Origin: Rhodococcus sp. IEGM 1379
Lineage (GTDB): Bacteria; Actinomycetota; Actinomycetes; Mycobacteriales; Mycobacteriaceae
Assembly (NCBI RefSeq): GCF_030056815.1
Contig: NZ_JASHKR010000024.1
Location: 1 to 64,000 of the forward strand
Length of the DNA: 64,000 nt
Direction of reading: 5' to 3'
The notes beneath the pieces are model-generated. The model saw only the letters and a list, made by a program, of their open reading frames with translations. It was not told the DNA's origin and did not search any database. The position numbers and the translations under genes are program-made. This document shows, piece after piece, positions 35,108 to 44,690 of this stretch. The number at the start of each line of letters is the position of its first letter. The stretch's first letter is position 1.

Positions 35108-35704
35108 ATGGGTTTTCTCTTCGAGCTTCTCGACTTTCCTGACGGCAGTCGGATGACCGACCTGTGGAACAACAGTTGGGCCGACGAAGCCACCGGGGAA
35201 GAAATCGCCTCTGGTCACTTCATCCACCTCGGCGATGATCAACATGTCGACGTTGAGACCGACTTCCTGAGCAGTCACCTACCATTCCACGTCGCCGGAT
35301 TCGGCGGGGCCTTTCCCGACGGGAAGCCGTGGATGTTCGTCATGCAGAAAGCGCCCGCTGATATCGCCATTCTTCTTCGCGGCCAAGAAGATCCACATGC
35401 GATGCTGCGCGAAGCCCTCGACCGCGCCATGGAGTTCAACCCGGATGCCATAGTCGCAGAGGAACTCTCCTGGCATCATTCCGACCTCCTGAGTGTCTAC
35501 GAAGACGAGGGTGTGCCCGCGGCAACTGTCGAGGAATGGTCAGTAGCCGATCTACTTCGTGGACTCCTCGGACAATGTTGTGGTGCCGACTTGACCGACA
35601 TTGTCGTGGGCTTCCCGGACTGCGCGTATCCGGACACTGCCCACGTGTGCGAGGGCGACGTCTTCGACGACATTTTTGCGGGATGGATTGCCGGTCGGCC
35701 GTGA
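35108..35704 (+). CDS. Protein of unknown function, second of a pair
   Basis: A 198-residue soluble protein, strongly acidic and rich in Trp and His (LWNNSWADEATGEEI, ELSWHHSDLLSVYEDEG). It starts two bases after the preceding stop, indicating translational coupling. No catalytic motif is evident to me. It contains two Cys in LLGQCCGADLTDI. Followed by a 100-base gap, then a TetR gene. Function not known. Confidence 0.65.
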   Translation: MGFLFELLDFPDGSRMTDLWNNSWADEATGEEIASGHFIHLGDDQHVDVETDFLSSHLPFHVAGFGGAFPDGKPWMFVMQKAPADIAILLRGQEDPHAMLREALDRAMEFNPDAIVAEELSWHHSDLLSVYEDEGVPAATVEEWSVADLLRGLLGQCCGADLTDIVVGFPDCAYPDTAHVCEGDVFDDIFAGWIAGRP

Positions 35705-35805
35705 TGCGGACCTGCAGCGATGTGACAGGGGAGACAGCATCTCGCAATATTTCGGAGTACACTCATTTTTTAGCATGATCTGAAAGGTTGACGAAGGTGG
35801 ACGGC

Positions 35806-36444
35806 ATGCTTCAATCAGACCAAGCACTGGGTCGACGCGAACGCAACAAACTCGAAAAGCAGACTCGTATCTTCGACGCCGCGGCCGAGTTATTTCACGA
35901 AAAAGGCTACGGCGCAGTCACAACTCAAGAGATTTCCGATCGGGCCGACATCGCCAGCGGCACGCTGTTCCGCTACGCTGCCAGCAAGACCGAACTACTC
36001 CTGATGGTGTACAACTCGGAGTACCGCACACAGATCGAGATCGGTGAGGCGGCCGAAATCGGTGCTACTTCGCCGGAAGATCGAGTGATTCAACTTGTTT
36101 CGCCACTGATGGGCTCGAGTCGGATAAACAACGAGAACACCGGCATCTACCAACGCGAAGTACTCTTCGGCGAACCGAACGCCTGCTACCGAACCGAAGG
36201 CGTGGAGTTGACGAAACGACTCCAAGCACGAATCGAGCGAATTCTTGCCGAGAGTTTTCCCAATGTCGCCGCACTCCACACCACAACGGCGGCGCGCACC
36301 ATCTCCAACGTTCTACACTTCGAGATCGCGCGCGGCGCACTCGAGTCCATTAGCGTCCAGAGTTTATTGAATACCGTTGCAGCACAGGTTAAATTAATAG
36401 CGCTTGGGCTGCGCACACTGAGCACGAAAGAGGAACAGAAATGA
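35806..36444 (+). CDS. TetR family regulator of the adjacent dehydrogenase
   Basis: A 212-residue TetR protein. The helix-turn-helix is AVTTQEISDRADIASGTLFRYAASKTELLL (about 36-66). ATG 35806 is chosen because AAGG (35794-35797) is eight bases away; an upstream TTG (35788) has no ribosome site. The 3-hydroxyacyl-CoA dehydrogenase start overlaps its stop as ATGA, so the regulator and enzyme are co-translated. It is likely autoregulated and responds to an acyl-CoA. Confidence 0.85.
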   Translation: MLQSDQALGRRERNKLEKQTRIFDAAAELFHEKGYGAVTTQEISDRADIASGTLFRYAASKTELLLMVYNSEYRTQIEIGEAAEIGATSPEDRVIQLVSPLMGSSRINNENTGIYQREVLFGEPNACYRTEGVELTKRLQARIERILAESFPNVAALHTTTAARTISNVLHFEIARGALESISVQSLLNTVAAQVKLIALGLRTLSTKEEQK

Positions 36445-37301
36445 CCGAATTGAAAAATATCACCGTCCTGGGCACCGGCGTACTCGGCTCCCAGATCGCC
36501 TACCAAACCGCATACTGCGGATTCGACGTTGTTGCCTACGACATCAACGACGACGTACTCGAAATTGCAAAGTCTCGATTCGACACTCTCGCAGCAACAT
36601 ACAAGGCCGAGAATGTAGCGGGCGCCGCCGAAGGCAAAGCTGACGCGGCACTCCAGCGCATCACCTACTCGTCCGATCTGGCTCAGGCAGTCATCAAGGC
36701 AGACTTGGTGATCGAAGCAATCCCCGAAGATCTCGGAATCAAACGCGACACCTACGAGAAGCTCTCCGAAGTTGCCCCGGCACACACAATTTTTGCCACC
36801 AACTCTTCCACCCTGTTGCCGAGCGACCTCAAGGCATTCACGGGACGGCCCGAAAAGTTCCTCGCACTTCACTTCGCAAATCACGTGTGGGTCAACAACA
36901 CTGCAGAGGTTATGGGAACAACCTCCACTGATCCGGCCGTATACCGCGCGGTAGTGAAATTTGCGGAAAGCATCAACATGGTGCCGATCGAATTGAAGAA
37001 GGAGAAGGCGGGCTACGTACTCAACTCGCTGCTCGTACCACTCCTCAACGCAGCCTCCGACCTACTGACCGACGGTATCGCCGATCCCGAAATGATTGAC
37101 AAGACTTGGCGTATCGGCACCGGAGCCCCGGTCGGCCCTTTCCAAATCATGGATATCGTCGGCCTCACCACCGTGTACAACATCTCCACCCAGGGCGGCG
37201 AAAAGCAACGCGAATTCGCCGACTACATCAAGAAGAATTACATCGACCAAGGCAAGTTGGGTGCTGGCGTCGGTGAAGGTTTCTACAACTACAAAGCCTG
37301 A
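36441..37301 (+). CDS. 3-Hydroxyacyl-CoA dehydrogenase (FadB2-like)
   Basis: A 286-residue NAD-dependent dehydrogenase. It has the Rossmann motif GTGVLGSQIAYQTA at 11-24, the acidic Asp in VVAYDINDD, NSSTLLPSDL and the catalytic His in ALHFANHVW. Its C-terminal dimer domain carries GYVLNSLLVPLLNAA and GAPVGPFQIMDIVG. The size matches 3-hydroxybutyryl-CoA dehydrogenases of about 285 residues. The variant HFANHVW instead of HFFNPV suggests a specialised substrate. It is followed by a hairpin terminator. Confidence 0.88.
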   Translation: MTELKNITVLGTGVLGSQIAYQTAYCGFDVVAYDINDDVLEIAKSRFDTLAATYKAENVAGAAEGKADAALQRITYSSDLAQAVIKADLVIEAIPEDLGIKRDTYEKLSEVAPAHTIFATNSSTLLPSDLKAFTGRPEKFLALHFANHVWVNNTAEVMGTTSTDPAVYRAVVKFAESINMVPIELKKEKAGYVLNSLLVPLLNAASDLLTDGIADPEMIDKTWRIGTGAPVGPFQIMDIVGLTTVYNISTQGGEKQREFADYIKKNYIDQGKLGAGVGEGFYNYKA

Positions 37302-37308
37302 CGCCCCG

Positions 37309-37364
37309 AGCGTCTGCGCAATGGTCACCACGTGAATTCACCTGGTGGCCACTGCGCAGACGCT
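37309..37364 (+). terminator. Hairpin terminator after the dehydrogenase
   Basis: AGCGTCTGCGCA (37309-37320) pairs with TGCGCAGACGCT (37353-37364). The inner TGGTCACCACGTG/CACCTGGTGGCCA arms extend the stem. It starts 8 bases after the stop codon of the hydroxyacyl-CoA dehydrogenase gene. Confidence 0.8.
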
Positions 37365-37450
37365 TGTTGGCATCCAGCAGGAAACCATCCTGAGTGATTG
37401 TGACCCAAGCCGTTTCACCTTGGAGCCGCACTCACCAGGAGTCTTCTGTC

Positions 37451-38497
37451 ATGCGTCGTACCGCCCTCTCCGCCCTCACAACACTGATTCTGCTCGGCGC
37501 CGGAACAGTGGTTGGGACTCCCGCCATCGCATCCAGCGCGCCCGCGTCGTGTGGACTCTCGACCGGGTCGTTCTCGGGTTCACTGGGCGGCTCGGAATAC
37601 CTGTGTGCCAAGGAAGGTGACCTCCTCGACGTGCGCATCGGCGATGTTCACGCTACGCAGCCATCCCTCGGATACGACGAGGTGTACTACAAACTCGGGC
37701 GATACATACTCGGAAAAGACGCCGTCAACAAGAAGTTCGACGACTGGTGCGAGGCCAACGGACAGGTCCAGGCCGCAACAGCTTCCGAAACATCAACGCT
37801 GAAGGATCCCACATCCTTCACTTGTGAGCTTCCTGTGGGACAAGAAACCACCGACAGCATCGCGCCGATGAAGACCGCCGTCGTAGGCCCTCGCGGAGAG
37901 CTGTACCTCACCGACGGCCACCACACTCTTACCTCGTTTTACGAGACCCCGGACGGTGGGCCCGACACGCATGTTCGCCTCCGAGTCCTCGGCAACCTCA
38001 GCAATCTGAGCCCGTCAGCGTTCTGGGCCGCGATGGAGAAGAACAAGTGGGTGTGGGCGCGTGACGTCGACGGAAATCCGGTTTCGGTACAGTCACTCCC
38101 CAAAGGAGTGGGCCTGGCCAACTTCACCGACGACAAGTACCGGAGTCTCATGTACTTCGCCCGCGACATCGGATTCACCTCCGGCTCAATCCCTTTCCAG
38201 GAGTTCTACTGGGGAGCCTGGGCACGCGACACCGCTCCCGTTGACTTGACCGGCTGGAACAGCAGCGACGCCGCCAGCTACCTGAACACCGTCAAGGCTG
38301 TCACCAAGGCTCAAACAGCATTGGCCGGAGATTCCGTCGTCGACAGTGGTTTCACCGCAACAGATCTGGGTGTACTGACAGCCTGGAACGATGGAAAAGT
38401 CGAAGGCAAGGGAGAATTCGCCAAACTGTCCAAGCCCTACTCCGACGAGAAGCCCGGCAAGATTGCCTACGCGTTGGAGTACAAGGCCGGCCTCTGA
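37451..38497 (+). CDS. Secreted ParB/Srx-like domain protein
   Basis: A 348-residue exported protein. The signal peptide is MRRTALSALTTLILLGAGTVVG, with likely cleavage after AIA or SSA near residue 27-31. The mature part has a ParB/sulfiredoxin-like core (LLDVRIGDVHATQPSLGYDEVYYKLGRY, then ELYLTDGHHTLTSFYE), a family usually called ParBc_2. Its function outside the cell is unknown. ATG 37451 is nine bases from AGGAG; the upstream frame is not used. Cys residues at the N-terminus and in FTCELP could form disulfides. Confidence 0.82.
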   Translation: MRRTALSALTTLILLGAGTVVGTPAIASSAPASCGLSTGSFSGSLGGSEYLCAKEGDLLDVRIGDVHATQPSLGYDEVYYKLGRYILGKDAVNKKFDDWCEANGQVQAATASETSTLKDPTSFTCELPVGQETTDSIAPMKTAVVGPRGELYLTDGHHTLTSFYETPDGGPDTHVRLRVLGNLSNLSPSAFWAAMEKNKWVWARDVDGNPVSVQSLPKGVGLANFTDDKYRSLMYFARDIGFTSGSIPFQEFYWGAWARDTAPVDLTGWNSSDAASYLNTVKAVTKAQTALAGDSVVDSGFTATDLGVLTAWNDGKVEGKGEFAKLSKPYSDEKPGKIAYALEYKAGL

Positions 38498-38537
38498 CGG
38501 CGCGAACTACCTACGCTCACCGATCCGCCCGTCACCG

Positions 38538-39179
38538 CTACTGCGGGGCGGGCGGATTTCCGTACAACGCGGGGAACCAGATGTCCGTCAGCACTTCGGC
38601 CGCTTGAGCGCGGGTCACGTCGATGGTTCCCTGCACCGCCCAGCGGGTGAAGAATCGTTCGAGCTGAGTGACAAGCAATTCGACACGCAACCGAGCCTCG
38701 TCCTGCTGATCGGCCGGCCACCGCGCCAGATATTTCGGCATTGCATCCGGTAGACCACTGATCCCGTCGCGGGCGGTGATCCGGAACTCGGGTTCGAGCG
38801 CCACAGCCTCGTCCCAGGCGGGCAACAACCGCTTGTTCTCGTCGAACCAATCAAAGGACTTCTCGAGCCAAGCAGTGAACTCTGCGCGCGAACCCGAGTC
38901 CAGAACCTCATCGAGATCCATGTAGGAGGCCAACGCGCTTGTGGCCATTCCGGCCGCGCCGATCGTCTTCAGCATTTCAACCCGGCTGGGGAAATGCACG
39001 TAAAACGTGGCGCGACTGCATCCCACTACGGAGGCGATGTCATCAACCGTCACCGCCGCGTATCCACGCTCCTCGAACAAGGTTCGTGCCGCGTCCACAA
39101 GCTTTGCCCTTGTCGCACGTTTCTGCTCGTCGCGCAGCGTTCCGCGCTTGCCTTTCGAGCCCTCAGTTGCCGTACTCAC
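38538..39179 (-). CDS. TetR family regulator of the flavin monooxygenase operon
   Basis: A 213-residue TetR protein. The helix-turn-helix is VTVDDIASVVGCSRATFYVHFPSRVEMLK (about 40-68), with a helical C-terminal domain. The GTG at 39179 has AAAGGTGGG upstream and removes an unsupported N-terminal extension. It is divergent from the flavin monooxygenase gene, and the 173 bases between them hold the palindrome TGACACAGTGTCA. It probably represses both directions. Confidence 0.86.
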   Translation of the reverse strand: MSTATEGSKGKRGTLRDEQKRATRAKLVDAARTLFEERGYAAVTVDDIASVVGCSRATFYVHFPSRVEMLKTIGAAGMATSALASYMDLDEVLDSGSRAEFTAWLEKSFDWFDENKRLLPAWDEAVALEPEFRITARDGISGLPDAMPKYLARWPADQQDEARLRVELLVTQLERFFTRWAVQGTIDVTRAQAAEVLTDIWFPALYGNPPAPQ

Positions 39180-39256
39180 AGTGCCCACCTTTGTTGAATT
39201 CGGCCAGGGTGGCAAATCGCCGACTCGATGTCATCGGCCAACATCGCGTCACTCAT

Positions 39257-39269
39257 TGACACAGTGTCA
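39257..39269. promoter_or_regulatory. Operator candidate of the divergent TetR gene
   Basis: TGACACAGTGTCA is a perfect palindrome with a central A. Outer CATTG (39254-39258) and CAATG (39272-39276) extend the symmetry imperfectly. It lies 78 bases upstream of the TetR GTG and 84 bases upstream of the monooxygenase ATG. Confidence 0.65.
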
Positions 39270-39352
39270 CCCAATGATGCACTATGACGCAAGTCACTTT
39301 TCGGACGCCGCTTTTGACCGCACGCCCGGAACAGAAGAGAAAGCGATGGCCA

Positions 39353-40741
39353 ATGAGCCCCACAAACTTGCCGAGAGTCTGCATCATCGGTGCCGGCCCC
39401 ACCGGAATCACCACCGCCAAGCGGATGAAGGAATACGAAATCCCCTTCGACTGCTACGAAGCGTCCGACGAGGTCGGCGGAAACTGGTACTACAAGAATC
39501 CCAACGGCATGTCCGCGTGCTACCAGAGCCTCCACATCGACACATCGAAGTGGCGACTGGCGTTCGAGGACTTCCCCGTCTCCGCCGACCTACCAGATTT
39601 TCCACACCATTCCGAACTCTTCCAGTACTTCAAGGACTACGTAGATCACTTCGACCTGCGTGAGTCGATCATCTTCAACACCAGTGTTGTTGCGGCAGAG
39701 CGCGATGCAAGCGGCTTGTGGACCATCACCCGATCGGACGGAGAAGTCCGGAAGTACGACGTACTGATGGTCTGCAACGGTCACCACTGGGATCCCAATA
39801 TCCCTGACTACCCGGGCGAGTTCGACGGCGTCCTCATGCACAGCCACGCATACAACGACCCCTTCGATCCGATCGATATGCGCGGCAAGAAGGTTGTTGT
39901 TGTCGGAATGGGCAACTCCGGCTTGGATATTGCTTCCGAATTGGGACAGCGATACCTCGCAGAGAAGCTCACGGTCTCGGCCCGCCGCGGAGTGTGGGTA
40001 CTGCCGAAGTACCTGGGCGGAGTTCCCGGCGACAAGTTGATCACCCCGCCCTGGATGCCGCGCGGACTGCGCCTCTTCCTGAGTCGCCGATTCCTTGGCA
40101 AGAACCTGGGAACAATGGAGGGCTACGGCCTGCCGAAGCCCGACCACCGCCCCTTCGAGGCCCATCCGTCGGCCAGCGGCGAATTCTTGGGCCGCGCCGG
40201 TTCCGGCGATATTTCCTTCAAGCCGGCCATCACCAAACTCGAAGGCAAGCAGGTTCGCTTCGCCGACGGCACCGCCGAGGACGTGGACGTCATTATCTGC
40301 GCAACCGGCTACAACATCAGCTTCCCTTTCTTCGACGACCCAAACTTGTTGCCGAACAATGACAATCAATTCCCGCTGTTCAAGCGCATGATGAAGCCCG
40401 GGATCGACAATCTCTTCTTCATGGGTCTGGCTCAGCCGATGCCGACACTCGTCAACTTCGCCGAACAGCAGAGCAAACTCGTCGCGGCCTACCTGACCGG
40501 TCGATACCAACTGCCGTCTCCCACTGAGATGCAGGAGATCACCAAGGCGGATGAGGAGTACTTCCTCGCCCCCTATTACAAGTCTCCACGCCACACTATT
40601 CAGCTCGAGTTCGATCCCTACGTCCGCAACATGAACAAGGAAATCGTCAAGGGCACCAAGCGCGCCGAGGCTTCGGGCAACAAGCTACCGGTCACGGCCC
40701 GCGCGGCAAAGCAAACACTCGAGGAGGCGAACCCCGCATGA
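39353..40741 (+). CDS. Flavin-containing monooxygenase (class B, FMO/Baeyer-Villiger type)
   Basis: A 462-residue flavoprotein with two Rossmann motifs, GAGPTGITTAK near 14 for FAD and GMGNSGLDIASE near 188 for NADPH. Between them is the fingerprint FDGVLMHSHAY (F-x-G-x-x-x-H-x-x-x-Y), which is the FMO form and not the Trp-ending strict BVMO form. Class B FMOs oxidise N or S, and some rhodococcal members perform Baeyer-Villiger reactions. The next genes (esterase, alcohol dehydrogenase, acyl-CoA ligase) argue for ketone-to-ester chemistry. ATG 39353 is at the start of homology; its ribosome site is only weak. Confidence 0.88.
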   Translation: MSPTNLPRVCIIGAGPTGITTAKRMKEYEIPFDCYEASDEVGGNWYYKNPNGMSACYQSLHIDTSKWRLAFEDFPVSADLPDFPHHSELFQYFKDYVDHFDLRESIIFNTSVVAAERDASGLWTITRSDGEVRKYDVLMVCNGHHWDPNIPDYPGEFDGVLMHSHAYNDPFDPIDMRGKKVVVVGMGNSGLDIASELGQRYLAEKLTVSARRGVWVLPKYLGGVPGDKLITPPWMPRGLRLFLSRRFLGKNLGTMEGYGLPKPDHRPFEAHPSASGEFLGRAGSGDISFKPAITKLEGKQVRFADGTAEDVDVIICATGYNISFPFFDDPNLLPNNDNQFPLFKRMMKPGIDNLFFMGLAQPMPTLVNFAEQQSKLVAAYLTGRYQLPSPTEMQEITKADEEYFLAPYYKSPRHTIQLEFDPYVRNMNKEIVKGTKRAEASGNKLPVTARAAKQTLEEANPA

Positions 40742-41892
40742 GTTTGGTGAATGGTCACTGCGACAATGAGTTCGAAGCCGTCTACAAATCTTTCGAGGCA
40801 CAACTCGCATCCGGCGAGGAGCTGGGCGGATCCATCTGCATCACCGTCGACGGAAACCCCGTAGTCGACATCTGGGGCGGTTATGCTGACGAATCTCGCA
40901 CCACTCCTTGGGGTTCCGACACCATCGTCAACAGCTTCTCCCTCACCAAGACGATGACCGCATTATGCGCACTGCTCCTCGTCGAGCGCGGCCAACTCGA
41001 CGTCTACCAGAAGGTCTCCCACTACTGGCCGGAGTTTGCGGCAAACGGCAAGGAAGACATCGAAGTTCGTCACCTTCTGTCACACACGTCGGGAGTCTCC
41101 GGCTGGGAAAGGCCAATCGAACTGGTCGACATCTACGACCTCGAAACATCCACGGCACGACTCGCCACTCAGGCCCCGTGGTGGCCGCCCGGAACGGCGT
41201 CCGGCTATCACGCCATCAACTACGGCCACCTGATCAGCGAAGTGATCCGCCGGATCGACGGACGGACCCTCGGCAAGTTCTTCGCGGAAGAACTCGCCGG
41301 CCCACTAGGCGCTGATTTCCACATCGGCACGTCCCCCGAGCATTTCGGCCGCGTCGCCACGCTGGTTCCACCGCCCGCGCTCGAATTCGATCTGTCCGCA
41401 CTCGATCAGGACAGCATCTTCATCAAGACGCTGACGTGCCCCTTGCTCGACTACCCCGAGGTCAATACCGCCGCGTGGCGGGAAGCCGAAATCGGCGGGG
41501 CCAACGGTCACGGGAACGCCCGTTCCATCGCCAGAATCCAGTCGCTGATCTCATGCGGCGGCGAACTCGACGGTCAGAAGTTTCTCTCGCAGAGCACAAT
41601 CGACCTGATTTTCGAAATTCAAGCCGACGGTATCGACCTCGCAATCATGACTCCGCTGAAATTCGGAATCGGCTACGGGCTGCCCCACCCTGACACGGCG
41701 CCGCTCGTACCCGCCGGACGCTCATGTTGGTGGGCCGGCATCGGTGGTTCGATGCTCGTCAACGATCTCGACCGACGTATGACCTTCGCCTACGTCATGA
41801 ACAAGATGGCGCCGGGTCTGATCGGGTCCGAGCGCAGCAACGCTTACCTGTGCGCTGCCTACAACTCTGAATCAATCGAGGTTTCGTCATGA
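40738..41892 (+). CDS. Beta-lactamase-fold esterase (EstB-like)
   Basis: A 384-residue serine hydrolase of the class C beta-lactamase/family VIII esterase group. It has the S-x-x-K motif in NSFSLTKTMTAL (near residue 69) and the Tyr motif YHAINYG, with a closing WWAGIGGS segment in the place of KTG. Such enzymes hydrolyse esters in alicyclic and aromatic ketone pathways. The start overlaps the monooxygenase stop as ATGA. Here it should cleave the ester made by the monooxygenase. Confidence 0.87.
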   Translation: MSLVNGHCDNEFEAVYKSFEAQLASGEELGGSICITVDGNPVVDIWGGYADESRTTPWGSDTIVNSFSLTKTMTALCALLLVERGQLDVYQKVSHYWPEFAANGKEDIEVRHLLSHTSGVSGWERPIELVDIYDLETSTARLATQAPWWPPGTASGYHAINYGHLISEVIRRIDGRTLGKFFAEELAGPLGADFHIGTSPEHFGRVATLVPPPALEFDLSALDQDSIFIKTLTCPLLDYPEVNTAAWREAEIGGANGHGNARSIARIQSLISCGGELDGQKFLSQSTIDLIFEIQADGIDLAIMTPLKFGIGYGLPHPDTAPLVPAGRSCWWAGIGGSMLVNDLDRRMTFAYVMNKMAPGLIGSERSNAYLCAAYNSESIEVSS

Positions 41893-42929
41893 AGGCCGCT
41901 CAGCTCATGGGTCCGGGTCTCCTCGAGATCAACGACGTACCGATACCCGAAATCGGCCCGTCCGAAATACTCATGCGAGTGGGCGCCGCCGGCATCTGCC
42001 ACTCCGATCTTCACCTCCTGCACTTCCCGTACAAGATGCGCGAAGAACCGCTGACCATCGGCCACGAGATCGCCGGCACCATCGAAGCCGTCGGTAGCGC
42101 GGCCGACGGGCGTTCCGTCGGCGAGCGTGGCGTCGTATACCTGTGCTGGTCGTGCGGACAATGCCGAGAATGCATGAGCGGCAACGAGAATATGTGCCTT
42201 GCCGCCGGACGAACCGCGATGCCGCCGTGCCCCGGTTTGGGGCCCGAAGGTGGCATGGCCGAGTACGTGAAGATTCCGGCTCGCTCCTTTGTACCCATCG
42301 GAGATCTCGACTTTCTCCAAGCCGCTCCCATCGCCGACGCCGCGCTGACGAGCTACCACGCCATTCGGGGCGCGCGTGGGCACTTGCAGCCGGGCGCCAC
42401 GGCCGTGGTGATCGGAATCGGCGGTCTCGGACACGTTGCGGTCCAGATCCTTCGGGCGATCAGCGCGGTCCGCATCATCGCTGTCGATGTGGGGCAGGAC
42501 CAACTCGATCTCGCGAAACGATGCGGTGCCGACATCGTGCTCGAGTCGGGACCGGACACCGCACGGCAGATCCTCGAACTGACTTCCGCCCGCGGCGCAG
42601 AAGCTGTGTTCGACTTCGTCGGTATCGACGCCACCGCTCAGATGGCTGTCGAAGCTGTCGCGCCGAACGGCGCCTACCGCATGGTCGGACTGGGCGGCGG
42701 CAATCCCGGAATTACCGCCGAGGCTGCCGGTGGCCCAGGGTGGCCGTGGGGAGCATCGATCCGAAAGTCCTACGGTGGCACCAGAAATGATCTGGTCGAA
42801 TCCATAGCACTCGCACAGGCCGGTTTGATTACAGTAGAAGTCGCCCGCTTCGATCTCGCCGATGCCCGGAACGCCCTCGACCTTCTCGAACAGGGAAAGG
42901 TTACGGGACGCGCGGTCCTGACGCCCTGA
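41889..42929 (+). CDS. Zinc-dependent alcohol dehydrogenase
   Basis: A 346-residue medium-chain dehydrogenase. The catalytic zinc ligands are in GICHSDLH and GHEIAG. The structural zinc cluster is [15 protein letters not shown] and the cofactor motif is [11 protein letters not shown] near 176. It starts with an ATGA overlap behind the esterase and should oxidise the alcohol released by ester cleavage. Together with the following ligase it forms the downstream part of the pathway. Confidence 0.9.
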   Translation: MKAAQLMGPGLLEINDVPIPEIGPSEILMRVGAAGICHSDLHLLHFPYKMREEPLTIGHEIAGTIEAVGSAADGRSVGERGVVYLCWSCGQCRECMSGNENMCLAAGRTAMPPCPGLGPEGGMAEYVKIPARSFVPIGDLDFLQAAPIADAALTSYHAIRGARGHLQPGATAVVIGIGGLGHVAVQILRAISAVRIIAVDVGQDQLDLAKRCGADIVLESGPDTARQILELTSARGAEAVFDFVGIDATAQMAVEAVAPNGAYRMVGLGGGNPGITAEAAGGPGWPWGASIRKSYGGTRNDLVESIALAQAGLITVEVARFDLADARNALDLLEQGKVTGRAVLTP

Positions 42930-42981
42930 CACAATCGTCCGGCCCAGCACGTCTTCAGTCGAACTCGAAAGGTGCAGCAAA

Positions 42982-44640
42982 TTGACCACTCCCGTTGATA
43001 CCCAAGCCTTCATTGCCTCCGTCATGGAGGGCCTGACCGGCCCGGGTGGGCGTTTCGAAATGGTCGCCGAAGACGTGCTGGGCAGTTCGATGCCCGTCAT
43101 GAAGAACCGTGACAAGTCGTTGGGCGATGTGCTGGCAGCATCGCTCGACTACGGCTCTCGCGACTATCTGGTTACGAAGGACCGTCGACTCAGCTACCTC
43201 GAACACGGCTTTGCTGCAGCGGCATTGGCTCAGGCACTGCATGACAAGTACAGCGTGCGCAAGGACGATCGTGTTGCCATCCTTGCCGCCAATACCCCGG
43301 AATGGGTGATGTCGTTCTGGGCAGCACAAGCGCTCGGCGCAATCGCCGTCGGCTTCAACTCGTGGTGGGTGGCCCGCGAAGTGGAATACGGGGTCGAGCA
43401 CACCACACCTACCGTCGTGATTGCCGATGCCAAACGGGCAAAGCTGTTGGCGAGCCTGAACATCGACGTGCCGGTGCTCACCATGGAAGAAGATCTCCCA
43501 CGGCTGATCGAGGAATACGCCGGATCAGAACTCCCCCGCACTGCCGTGGACGAAGACGATCCGGCCGTCATTCTTTACACCAGCGGAACCAGCGGTCGCC
43601 CCAAGGGCGCTGTCCATACCCACCGAAACGTGTTGGCAGTCATCGATTACCACCGATACAGCGACTGCCTGGCTGCAGCCTTCACCGGAAAGCCGACTGA
43701 CGGCGGACCGAGCGATCTGCGCTACCTTCTGACGTCGCCGCTCTTTCACATCGCCAGCCTGCACAACCTTGTCGTGCCGAGGCTCGCAACCGGCAGTGCT
43801 GTCATCATTCACGAGGGCGCGTTCGACGTCGACAAAGTCCTCAGCCTCGTCGAGCAGGAGAAGGTCACCAACTGGGGCGCTGTCCCGACCATGGCCAACA
43901 GACTCCTCGAGCACGGCGATCTCGGCAAGTACGATCTGACCTCGCTCACGTCCTTCGCGCTGGCATCCGCGCCGTCGTCGCCGGCCTTCCAGGAGCGATT
44001 GCGCACTACACTTCCCTTCGCGCAGTACGCCTTGGTGGACAGCTATGGACTCACCGAATCGTGCACCGGTGTCTCCGTCGCCACACCCCCGGAACTCGCT
44101 GCCTTCCCGGGAACCCTGGGTCGACCTATCATCGGTGTGAGCGTGGAAATTCGCGATCCCTTCGGAGTTCCCCTTCCCGAAGGTGAGGAAGGCGAAATCT
44201 GTGTCCGCAGTGCATATGTCATGCTGGGATACTGGAACGACGAAACTGCCACCGCGGCCGCAATCGACCCGGATCGGTGGCTACGGACCGGAGACTTCGG
44301 GGTACTCGAAGACGGCCGCCTCCGCTTGACCGGGCGCCGATCCGACCTGATCCTGCGCGGCGGAGAAAACGTTTACCCCGTCGAGATCGAACAGTGCCTG
44401 GACGAGCATCCTGAGGTACTCGAGTCCATCGTCGTCGGCTTCGATTCTCCGGATCTAGGGCAGGAAGTGGCTGCCGTGGTGGTCGTTCGCTCCGAGGACG
44501 CCATCACCGAAGAAGAATTGCGGGACTTCGCTAGCGAACGCCTGGCCTACTTCAAGGTCCCGGCCAAGTGGCAGATCACCACTACTCCATTGCCGCGCAA
44601 TGCAACCGGAAAGGCCATTCGCGCCAAAGTCGTTATCTGA
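42982..44640 (+). CDS. Acyl-CoA synthetase (AMP-forming)
   Basis: A 552-residue adenylate-forming ligase with [27 protein letters not shown], the hinge [20 protein letters not shown] and the end Lys in [10 protein letters not shown]. It activates a carboxylic acid to its CoA ester, here probably the acid from the alcohol dehydrogenase step. The start is TTG 42982 behind AAAGG, the best supported of the nearby choices. The family is common in lipid and xenobiotic breakdown. Confidence 0.9.
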   Translation: MTTPVDTQAFIASVMEGLTGPGGRFEMVAEDVLGSSMPVMKNRDKSLGDVLAASLDYGSRDYLVTKDRRLSYLEHGFAAAALAQALHDKYSVRKDDRVAILAANTPEWVMSFWAAQALGAIAVGFNSWWVAREVEYGVEHTTPTVVIADAKRAKLLASLNIDVPVLTMEEDLPRLIEEYAGSELPRTAVDEDDPAVILYTSGTSGRPKGAVHTHRNVLAVIDYHRYSDCLAAAFTGKPTDGGPSDLRYLLTSPLFHIASLHNLVVPRLATGSAVIIHEGAFDVDKVLSLVEQEKVTNWGAVPTMANRLLEHGDLGKYDLTSLTSFALASAPSSPAFQERLRTTLPFAQYALVDSYGLTESCTGVSVATPPELAAFPGTLGRPIIGVSVEIRDPFGVPLPEGEEGEICVRSAYVMLGYWNDETATAAAIDPDRWLRTGDFGVLEDGRLRLTGRRSDLILRGGENVYPVEIEQCLDEHPEVLESIVVGFDSPDLGQEVAAVVVVRSEDAITEEELRDFASERLAYFKVPAKWQITTTPLPRNATGKAIRAKVVI

Positions 44641-44690
44641 AGCAGTACCGATTCTCGGCAACCGTCGAATCGGAAAATTCTTGAAAGCAG

